From Erodium maritimum (taxonomy: Eukaryota > Streptophyta > Magnoliopsida > Geraniales > Geraniaceae): DNA of 64,000 bases. Shown piece after piece: positions 36,101 to 44,059 of the stretch. Position numbers and translations under genes: made by a program. The stretch is from positions 14,193,515 through 14,257,514 of the forward strand of contig OY997591.1 of NCBI GenBank assembly GCA_963921825.1. The letters run 5' to 3'. A model generated the notes under the pieces. That model made no database searches. It was not told the DNA's origin and saw only the letters and a program-made list of their open reading frames with translations. The number at the start of each line of letters is the position of its first letter. The first letter of the stretch is position 1.

Positions 36101-38557
36101 AAAGAGACAAGAACTTCATATCAGATGATTGTGAATCTAACCGTAGACATTTACCCCAAAAATTAATGAACAAGCAATCAACAAACCTTTCTAATAACAG
36201 ATGACAACAGTTGAGCAGACCACAGCTCTCCATGTCCCACAACAAAATCTGTAAAAGATTCTGTAGCATGACCAGCTGAAAAAAAAGACACAATTTAATA
36301 TGAATGAGTAATCAGTGAGCATAATTCTTATCAATATCACCATCAGCAACATATCAGTCCTGCAAACTAAAACCCCCAAATAGTTTTGTGGATATGGCAA
36401 AGAACTCTGATTTCATGTTCTTCCCGACGAATTGTAACTGTTCGTTAGCTAACAACACAACTGTTATTTTATGTCACATGTCAACCATGAGTATAAATGG
36501 AGTTCATTATTCTGTTATCAAGTGAAAAAACATGAAAAGTATCACACCATGCAAGGTTGTAAAAAACTCTAGGCGCTAGTCGGGCGGCGAGGGGTCCTAG
36601 GCGCTAGGCGGGGATTAGTTGGGGATTAATCAGATTTGTATTTTTCTATTTTTTTAATTATAAATAAATATATATTACATAAATACTATCAAAATAAGAG
36701 CTATATTATATAAAAACTTGTAATAATAAATATATAAGATGTAAATATTTATTATCTACTATTGTTAATTTTATAGTCAACTATAAAAATTACATATAAC
36801 TAAGATATATATTATTTTAATGGTAAATTTTTTAGATAAAAACATAAAAATTGGGTCGATGTTGTAAAACTCCCCACCTAGGCGCAGACTAATCCCCGCC
36901 TAAGCGCTGATTAATCCCTGATTTTTACAACACTGGCTAAAATTGTCCAATCCGCATAGGGCCGCCCAATTTTAACAAATCGGGAGCGCCTAGGCGCCTA
37001 CCTGGGCCGATTTTTACAACCCTAACACCATGCACAATTTATATGGTAGGGAGACTGATTATATAAATGGTAGGTGGATGAAGTCAAATGACGTAAGAGG
37101 AACCTTCTGCAGTTTGGCCTAAAATGTATCGATTAATCAGTATTGACAACTAAACATGTATCAAGGACTAACGAGACTCTTTTTTCAAGTAAAATATCTT
37201 GATGCTAAAAACACATTGCACAAATATAGCCTATAACATGAATTTGAGAATAGGCATTGACTTGACGTGAAACAATGGATTAAAAGGGAGAGGGAGGATA
37301 ATATGCTACCTATGTATATAGCACGAAGCATTGCTTTAAGGTTACTGACATCATCACACAGTCGTGACAAGAAAGTAGCAAGCATATCCCCATCAAGTAG
37401 GTCAAAAGCGGTTAATCTATGCTTTTCAAAAACCACATCCAATGCAGACTCATAGGATTCATCTCGTGATTGTGCCTTGTTGATGAGGTCATACATCATA
37501 TCTGTCACCTTTGACATTGCAGAGACCACTACCAGCTTCCTCTCTGTATCATCTTTAACAATTATATCTGCCACATTTTTTATTCTTTCCGAGGTTCCAA
37601 CACATGTCCCACCAAACTTATGAACAGACCACATGTCACCTTTAGGAAGCTGAACCTTTTCTGTGGACTTCTCAAGGGAAACTTCTGCATGGGGGATGAG
37701 AAGAAATCGATGAATAGACAAGAATTTAGAATCAGTCTCCTTCAATATCATATGAAACAAACACTTACCTTTAACAGAAGCGGATACGTGGAAACTTGAT
37801 GACTCTCTTTTTCCATGGTGAGAACGAAAACCCACTCTGAAAATTCAACAAGAAAACCTCTTTATAACTTTAGTAACTAAAAATTAAAATTAGGAGAAAG
37901 TTAGATTAAGAAAAAGATAGCAAACAACACCGACCACCATTGTGAATTCAAGGAAATGAGAGCCTACTTTATGTATAAAGATCAAAATGGTGTTAATTGA
38001 AGGAATAATTAGAATCACCATAATGAGTGTTTTAGTAACCATTCAAGGATTATTAGTGTCACCATAATGAGTATTGTCACGACTTATTAACTATTACATC
38101 TAGTCATTTAGCACTCGAAGATCATAGTTAAACATAAAACTTCTTAACAACAATTCCTCCAACTACTTAGAGAAAGATGCTGCCAGGATTTAGAGAAAGA
38201 CTTGAGCATTCTAAAAATTCTTAATGAACAATCAAATTGTCCTTTTTCTTGGACCAACCAACATACTGATACCAAAACTTATTCAGATATGATAAACAGC
38301 GTATTTGATCAATTTCTCATAATCCCTTTCCTAGTCTCATCATCAATCCAAATCACATATGGATAAGCAAATGTAACAAACCCACAACTATGACTCTCAT
38401 GACAGACGAGTTACCTGGAAACGGAAGTACAGTGGTTAAAATGATGCAAGGGTCGATATTGAGAGTAAGAAATTGTTGTATTGAACTTAGCATTTCGGGT
38501 AAATGCATTAGAGGAGAAACTGTGTGAAGCTTGGGAGACTGAAGAAGATAATGCCAT
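30178..38557 (-). CDS. AK-HSDH: Bifunctional aspartokinase / homoserine dehydrogenase, chloroplastic (18 coding exons)
   Basis: First and third steps from aspartate to threonine, methionine and isoleucine: aspartate phosphorylation and NADPH reduction of aspartate semialdehyde to homoserine, in plastids. Coding exons: 38557-38415, 37836-37769, 37684-37310, 36275-36187, 36081-35778, 35624-35572, 35483-35275, 35158-35071, 34989-34876, 33088-32990, 32811-32617, 32346-32264, 31968-31743, 31318-31173, 31059-30924, 30765-30682, 30603-30511, 30423-30178. They sum to 916 aa, the usual size. Ser-rich transit peptide (MALSSSVSQ...), aspartokinase (VHKFGGTCVG near residue 95, KRDGSDFSAAIMG), two ACT-type regulatory segments (FVKGFATIDNVALINVEG, VIMISQASSEHSVCFAV), then homoserine dehydrogenase (GIIGPGLIGATLL, VLVDCTADSN, TPNKKANSGP). 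Threonine feedback is known for the family. Introns 33089-34875 and 36276-37309 carry MITEs. A leader exon near 39150-39240 is likely. Confidence 0.97.
31464..31622. repeat. Tandem duplication of about 80 bp in an AK-HSDH intron
   Basis: The stretch ATATAAGCTTTAGATATGTT... ending TTCCGAATTATTTAAA occurs twice in a row (about 31463-31540 and 31542-31621) with about two differences. A (GT)n run precedes it at about 31437-31453. It lies wholly inside the intron 31319-31742. Confidence 0.85.
33250..33656. mobile_element. MULE-type palindromic MITE in an AK-HSDH intron (407 bp)
   Basis: The two ends form near-perfect inverted repeats of about 115 bp (left GGGATAATTGTCAAAACATG..., right its reverse complement), so the element is almost a hairpin. 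Exact 9-bp direct repeats CAATTTATA flank it at 33241-33249 and 33657-33665, as expected for Mutator-like transposition. The terminal sequence is related to the MITE in the IREH1 intron at 7971. No ORF is meaningful; the open frames across it are arms of the palindrome read in both directions. Confidence 0.88.
33666..34765. mobile_element. Larger foldback element with GC-rich cargo (about 1.1 kb)
   Basis: The left arm (about 33672-33760, containing GGACAAAAACTACCCTATGA) and the right arm (about 34640-34765, inverse GGACGAAAAACTGCCCAATG) are inverted repeats of about 90 bp, with roughly 80 percent identity by eye. The right end, inverted, starts GGGTAACTCC, like the GGGTTAATTG ends of the MULE MITEs. 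I found no matching target duplication; the left end may be disturbed by the adjacent 33250-33656 element. Between the arms, 33880-34260 is distinctly GC-richer and looks like captured host sequence, followed by a truncated hAT MITE at 34264 and AT-rich DNA. Confidence 0.55.
34264..34330. mobile_element. Truncated copy of the 36552-type hAT MITE
   Basis: GGTTGTAAAAGACGCTAGGC followed by ATTAGTCGGGCGGTGAGC closely matches the left end of the element at 36552 (GGTTGTAAAAAACTCTAGGC...TAGTCGGGCGGCGAG). Only this end is present. Confidence 0.65.
36552..37024. mobile_element. hAT-like MITE in an AK-HSDH intron (473 bp)
   Basis: Ends CAAGGTTGTAAAAA (left) and, inverted, TAGGGTTGTAAAAA (right), with the first-base C/T difference seen in hAT ends. 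The 8-bp target duplications ACACCATG lie at 36544-36551 and 37025-37032. The subterminal parts are dense in TAGGCG and GGCGCCTAGG-type palindromes; the middle is AT-rich. Non-coding. It sits in the intron 36276-37309, remote from both splice sites. Confidence 0.85.
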
Positions 38558-39149
38558 GACTGATGTCTGCGCGGAAAGAGAAACCAAGATCATGATACTT
38601 CTTATTTTTTTCAATGAAGTAAAGAGTCAGATTAACAACTATCAAATTAACACTAGAATCATGGTTGTTTTTGAATTTCTTCTCAATAACAAGAGCACAA
38701 TGCAACCAGAAATTCAAGTTCTATTTTTGGCTTGTAGTAATAGAACATGTCTTTCTTAAACTTACATCACACTTTCATAATTTATATTTGAAATAAATCC
38801 CACAAACAAAAATAAACTTCAATCAAATATTCTTCATTCAAATATAAAAACTTGTTTAATTCCAGATAGCTTAGTTGATAGTAGTAACGATATCTACTAA
38901 TAGTCCCTGCACTATCCATTTTGTTTCAATTAAGTCCAAATACCAATTTGGTAACCCAACTACCCAAAGTGTTGTGATTTAGTCATTGAAACTTCCAAAA
39001 TTGTCCTGAATTCTCAGAAACAGTTAGAACAAACTGAATATGAGTGGCTAAATCATAGCAAAGTGGATGGTTCAAGGGATATTTTAGAACACTTATCTTA
39101 TGATTCAAATAGAGTGCATAGGAGACTGAGGAGAGAAGGAAAGCGAAAC

Positions 39150-39240
39150 CTGCAAGTCAATTTTGTGGCCGAGAGTAAAGGAAGAGAAGCTTTGGCGCCG
39201 GAAAATGGAAAGTGAAACTGAGCAAAGTAGTACTGTGGTA
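39150..39240 (-). promoter_or_regulatory. Probable AK-HSDH leader exon with an E2F-like site
   Basis: On the minus strand TTGACTTGCAG is followed by GTTTCG near 39150, a plausible donor, and CTTTCCGCGCAG near 38570 is a plausible acceptor 14 bases before the start codon. This suggests a leader exon with a leader intron of about 0.58 kb. At about 39189 the sequence TTTGGCGCC (plus strand) fits the E2F consensus TTTSSCGC. Both are inferences from sequence alone. Confidence 0.35.
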
Positions 39241-39671
39241 GGGTTTAGAAATGGATTTGTCCTTATGTTCTTTACTCTACTGTTCGGACCCAAACTAGTA
39301 CTGTGGTATGGATTTATCGTACCCAAAAGCCAATTTGTCCGACCCGGCCCGATTTTGCTTAAGAGCAAGGACAACGGGTCGCGCCCGCTCCCCGCCCCGC
39401 GCGCGCCGGGAACGCTCCCCGCTGGCCGGTCCGCTGCAGGCGCGAAAAATCGCGTTCCCGCTCTCGCTCTCGCTCCCGCTCTCCCGCTCCCGCTCCCGCT
39501 CCCGCTCTCCCGCTCTCGCTCCGCGATGCCTGGCCGAGCGCGCTGGACGCGCCCTCGCGCCCTGGCCTGCGCTGGCAGCTCCTGGTGGCGCCACGTGTCC
39601 CGACCGTTGGCAACGGTCACTCCAACGGCTAATTTTTTTTTTTTAATTCAAAAATCAGATAAAATGATCCC

Positions 39672-39679
39672 TATAAATA
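39672..39679 (+). promoter_or_regulatory. TATA box of the Harbinger transposase
   Basis: TATAAATA lies 82 bases upstream of the first ATG (39761) and 205 bases upstream of the ATG at 39884. A start of transcription about 30 bases downstream would give a short leader, which fits. Confidence 0.55.
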
Positions 39680-39883
39680 CCCAACCCCATTTCTCATTTT
39701 TGTCACACCATTCTCTATTTTCACTCTTTCATTCTCACTTCCTACTCGTTATTATCGAAAATGTCCGACGACGAGGTTATGTCCGACGCTGAGGAGATGA
39801 CGTACGAGGAGCTGGCTCCCCGGATGCTGACGCATGCGGAGATGGCAGCCCAACTGCCGACATATGAGGAGATGGCAGCCTAA

Positions 39884-41170
39884 ATGCAGCCAGCTTTGCG
39901 ACGTTTCCGGCGGATGATGGAGAGGCAGATGCAGGCAGTAATGCCAAGGGTCCAGAGGGCCATGCGTGGGGAACCAATGCGCCGAGAGATTAACAGAAAT
40001 CGTGCGGAAGCCCACATCCAATTGATGGCGAACTATTTTGACGAACAACCCCTATATGGCCCTGAAATGTTCAGGCGTCGGTTCCGTATGTGCAGACCAC
40101 TTTTCCAACGGATTATGAACGCGGTGAAGGCTCACGACCCTTACTTCGTTTCATGGAGGCTCGACGCTGCCTCACGGCCGGGCTTATCAACGGAGCAGAA
40201 GTGCACGGCCGCTATACGGATGCTTGCGTATGGGTCCTCGGCCGATTCATTGGACGAAACTCTGCGCATTGGGGTAAGCACCATACTTGAATGTTTACGT
40301 AAGTTTTGCAAGGCCGTCATTCAGGTATTCGGAGCCGAGTATCAGCCTACACCCACACCGGCTGACATGGACCGCTTACTCCGAGAAGGGTATGGTCGAG
40401 GGTTTCCCGGAATGGCGGGGAGTCTTGACTGTATGCATTGGAAGTGGAAGAACTGCCCAACCGAATCGCAGGGAGCCCATGGACGGGGAGGTCACCACGG
40501 GGAGAAGACGATTATGCTTGAAGCTGTAGCGTCCCGTGATTTATGGATTTGGCATGCATTTTTCGGGATGGCTGGATCGAACAACGACATCAACGTCCTC
40601 AACCACAGCCACTTATTCCAAGACGCTTACTACGGCCAAGAACTTGTTGTTGAGTACGAGATCAACGGCCATCGGTACGACCGACCTTATTACTTGGTGG
40701 ACGGCATTTACCCAGCATGGGCACGGTTCGTGAAGACTATTCGGCATCCCTACGAGCCCAAAGAGAAGTTGTTTGCTAGATGCCAAGAAGGTGCTCGGAA
40801 AGATATTGAAAGGGCTTTTCGAGTACTTCAAGCAAGGTGGCACATCATTTCCCGTCCCGCTCATAGTTGGAGCAAACGCACTTTGGCTGATATCATGCAC
40901 ACTTGCATAATTCTACACAACATGATTGTAGAGGATGAGCGCGACCGGTACGAGTATGGGGAGGAGGAGTTGTTGTGGGCGCAACCTCCAGAAATGCCGA
41001 ATTGGACACCACCGGAACGATGGCACCACGGAGGGCCATTGCAATACCAGCAACGAGTGGATGCTCAACAAAGTGTCATAAATCCTGAGATCCACCGTCA
41101 ACTCCAACAAGATCTTATGGAGCACTTATGGGATCGCTTTGGAGCTGGTTTCCATGACGACGATGAGTAG
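39884..41170 (+). CDS. Harbinger transposase (plant HARBI1-like nuclease), DDE
   Basis: Plant transposon protein of the Harbinger/HARBI1-like family (Pfam Plant_tran type), 428 aa from the ATG at 39884. Catalytic triad as I read it: D182 in SLDCMHWKWKNCP, D235 in GSNNDINVLN, and E309 in ARKDIERAFRVLQARW. All three are present with normal family spacing, and the frame is open to residue 428. An in-frame N-terminal extension of 40 codons begins at ATG 39761 (MSDDEVMSDAEEMTYEE...) and is closed by a TAA at 39881-39883 directly before ATG 39884. Related proteins usually include such an acidic leader, so the true start may be 39761 with one nonsense change, or the shorter form may be made. Confidence 0.88.
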   Translation: MQPALRRFRRMMERQMQAVMPRVQRAMRGEPMRREINRNRAEAHIQLMANYFDEQPLYGPEMFRRRFRMCRPLFQRIMNAVKAHDPYFVSWRLDAASRPGLSTEQKCTAAIRMLAYGSSADSLDETLRIGVSTILECLRKFCKAVIQVFGAEYQPTPTPADMDRLLREGYGRGFPGMAGSLDCMHWKWKNCPTESQGAHGRGGHHGEKTIMLEAVASRDLWIWHAFFGMAGSNNDINVLNHSHLFQDAYYGQELVVEYEINGHRYDRPYYLVDGIYPAWARFVKTIRHPYEPKEKLFARCQEGARKDIERAFRVLQARWHIISRPAHSWSKRTLADIMHTCIILHNMIVEDERDRYEYGEEELLWAQPPEMPNWTPPERWHHGGPLQYQQRVDAQQSVINPEIHRQLQQDLMEHLWDRFGAGFHDDDE

Positions 41171-41929
41171 TCGTTTGTGCTCTTGGAGCTGGTTTGTTTT
41201 GGGTTGTATGAAAAGGGGTTGAATAAAATTAGAAGTTCATTTATATTCGTGTTGAATTTATTTATTAATTATTGATTGTCCTTAATTATTTATTTCCAAA
41301 ATTGTTTAAATTATAAACAATTTAAACGGTTTCTGATAACGAATTAAATAAAACAGGAAAATAACAAATAATAATCCAGTCAGCACTGTTCTGCACTCCC
41401 AGGACCTCAAGGTCCTTTCTGTTGCAAAACACCCACTTTTCTGCACTCCCACTCCCTGACTTTTGTCCAGTCAGCACAAGGTCTGCACTCCCAGTCCCTG
41501 ACCAAGGTCCTTTCTGTTGTACATGCTCTAAGGTAACCAGACTTCAATGGTATATCTTGCAAGGAACCGGAACTTTGCGGTTCGGTTCCTCTGACATAAG
41601 AACACGTATGTCGAAGGGATCACATATTGGGGTTTAAGGTGCAAGATTCATATGTTGACCGGAATGAATTGTGATGTGAATTCCTGAATTTGAGAGAATA
41701 CTACTTGTGGGATCATGTATGAGGATCATGATTTGTAGAAATACTGGGGAGATGTTGATTGGATAATTAATTATGATTTTACTAGATTTATTAAATTTAT
41801 ATTTAAAACACTAAATACTAAATAAAATTAGAAAAAAAATGATAAAATTAATTAATTAACTAAAATGAAAATAAACTTGAACTTGTAATTTGAAAAAAAT
41901 CAATAAAAACTAAACAATACATTTACTCA

Positions 41930-42550
41930 TTCCGAAAACTATTACAATTTTACTTCTGAAGGTCGTCAATTTGCTTTTGCAGCCTGTCAAGTTGTGCGGT
42001 GTATAAAGACTTCTTTTTCGCGTGGAAGACGTGTTGCTCTTTGGTCAACTCATCCACGTCCACGCTCTCCAATTCTTCAATTTTCATAAAGTAGTGAAGG
42101 ATTTTTTTTTTCGTCGAGTTCGCACACAAGCTTGGCCTTCTCGCACCGTGCGTTGTCTATTTGGGCGATGATAGTTGCTTTCTCTATGACGTCCTTCCCC
42201 TTTCTCTTCGCGGCCTTGTTGCCAATTGGGCGCTCTTGCACACCCTGAGTGGCAATTGGGGCCATTGGGGCACTTTCCTCCTCGAGCGGATCGTTGGATC
42301 CCCCACCAGGTTGGGAATCATCACCGAGAGGCGTGACATTGTCATCATCGATGGGAAGTGAAGTGGGTGGGGTATTGTTGTAGCTACCGGCCTCGTTCAA
42401 CCGTCGTCGTATCACCCCGGTCGTGCCTTCATCTGCCTAGAACTTCTCATCGTGCTCTAATGGCTCGATCCAATGGAAGAGGTTGAATGTCTTCGGTTCA
42501 TTGTCCCCGCACCCTGCTCGATAGATTTCCTGTACGGCCTCCTTGTACTT
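41930..42550 (-). pseudogene. Harbinger ORF1-like remnant (NAM-associated C-terminal domain type)
   Basis: On the minus strand, starting at 42550, the text reads YKEAVQEIYRAGCGDNEPKT then FNLFHWIEPL, a stop, then an acidic linker and RPIGNKAAKRKGKDV with a Glu/Lys-rich helical tail (42415-42077). This order (IY..., F.HW..L, RP.G.K..K) is that of the Myb/NAM-associated accessory protein carried by plant Harbinger elements. The reading frame shifts at least once. The fragment stops at a Harbinger-like terminal sequence at 42551, where another element seems to have landed. Confidence 0.55.
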
Positions 42551-43640
42551 AGAGCATGTGCAACGGCAGAAAAGATAGGTTTCGATGTTGTCGTCTTAGA
42601 CCGTTGTCGATGTTCACGCCCGTTGTAAGAGAGCACAGAAGACGCATGATGTACAAAAGATAGGATCACCGCGAAAAAAAGGTGGTGTACCAAGGTTGTG
42701 CACATGGTCACAAACGATTGATTGATGAATGATAATTTTGTGGATGAGCCAGCTTACGGGAAGAGTTAGTCCGATGTCAATTACGGATGAGCCGAGATCT
42801 TTTTGTTCGCATTGTGGAGCAGCACGATTACTTCGTCTAAAAGTCGACACTCAAGGGCAGTTGGGGATAACTCAATATTAGAAGTGCACGACTACCCCAA
42901 GGACTCTAGCTTACAGTTGTCCGGTAGATTTCTTAGACGAGTCAATACAAATGGGTACATCAACCATCCTACAATACCTCAAAAGGTTTTGCGAGGGCGT
43001 TATCCTGCAAATCGGGGAAGAGTACCTGAGGCGACCAAATTCGAACGACATTGTATGTTTATTACGCATCGACCAAGACATGACTTTTCAGTAACAATTG
43101 AAAGTATTGATTTCATGCATTGGCAATTGAAGAATTGTCCAAGAACATAGAAAAGACAATTCTCACAAGGAGATCATGGTGACGTCCCAACAGTCATACT
43201 AGAAGTTATTGCCTCACGCGATCTGTAGATTTGGCATGTCTTTTCCGATACTATCAGGTCAAACATCAATATTAATGTGCTTAACGACTCGAATCTGTTC
43301 ACCCAATTACTACGAGCCGAACAATCAAACGCAGAATACGAGATAAACACACTCACTATGAGTATTCTTATTACTTAGTTGGTAACATTTATCCTAAGTA
43401 AAATCGTTTTATTAAAACCATACCTCGTGTGATTGCGGAAAATAATATACCCTTCACCCAAAAGCAAAAGAATGAGAAAGAATGTCAAAAAAACATTTAA
43501 AGTTCTTCAGACACGTTGACATATCAATACTCAGTCGTTTCGCGTGTGAAATAAAAAGGCTTTGGCGAATATAATGCATTCTTGTATACGATAACAGAGA
43601 CCCAAAAGGTTTGGTGGATAAGTAGGATGAAATATTCAGC
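42551..43640 (+). mobile_element. Second, much older Harbinger element with decayed transposase
   Basis: GAGCATGTGCAACGG at 42551 matches the terminal repeat of the 39363 element. Downstream on the plus strand, broken frames carry transposase motifs: RGRYPANRGRVPEATKFERH (about 43000), SIDFMHWQLKNCPRT (43100-43150, first catalytic Asp region), DLACLF/INVLND-like (43230-43290) and YYLVGNIYPK (43370-43400). Many stops and frameshifts interrupt it, so it is a pseudogene-grade copy. The right terminal repeat was not found. Confidence 0.6.
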
Positions 43641-44059
43641 CCTTGCCTATGTTCGATCAGTTATCCACCAATAGATTTTTGTAGCAAGAATATGAATACC
43701 ATATTATCATCTAATTGTAACAGTGATGCATTTTACCTTTTACAGGAACTATTTCTAATTTAATCAGAAGAGATTTATATCACTAGCCATGACGTGAACA
43801 AGTCACACCAATTGTTTTGTCAATCGAACCGTAACAGTCAACCTCAACAAGCAATTGACAGACTACCACAATATCCACTGTGAAGCAAAAGGTTGAATTC
43901 CAAAAGAATCACAACAATAACAAAGTTTCACCACCTACTTATTTTATTTTTCTTCTTAACTAATTGAATATTTATACCCATGACCTGATCTCAGGCCCTT
44001 ACCATTTTTTACATCAACATATGATTTCTTACAAACCATGCTCACACACTAGACTTCTT
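43641..44059. other. PEX3 3' flank
   Basis: No gene or named repeat is seen. The right portion should hold the PEX3 3' untranslated region. Confidence 0.4.

Larger units (their letters stand above)
39363..41528 (+). mobile_element. PIF/Harbinger DNA transposon (2166 bp) with TAA target duplications
   Basis: Terminal inverted repeats: left GAGCAAGGACAACGG, right inverted GAGCATGTACAACAG (12 of 15 match). TAA flanks both ends (39360-39362 and 41529-41531), the 3-bp duplication of Harbinger elements. It contains a TATA box, a transposase frame, and a GC-rich CT/CCGCTC low-complexity 5' part (39456-39530). The second Harbinger protein (Myb-like ORF1) is absent. It has inserted about 120 bp beyond the likely AK-HSDH leader exon, transcribed away from that gene. 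Confidence 0.88.

Noticed and set aside
39105-39620. Long overlapping frames rich in Arg/Glu/Ser on both strands
   Set aside because: They are translations of the CCGCTC low-complexity tract and GC-rich 5' region of the Harbinger element; composition explains them and no domain is present.
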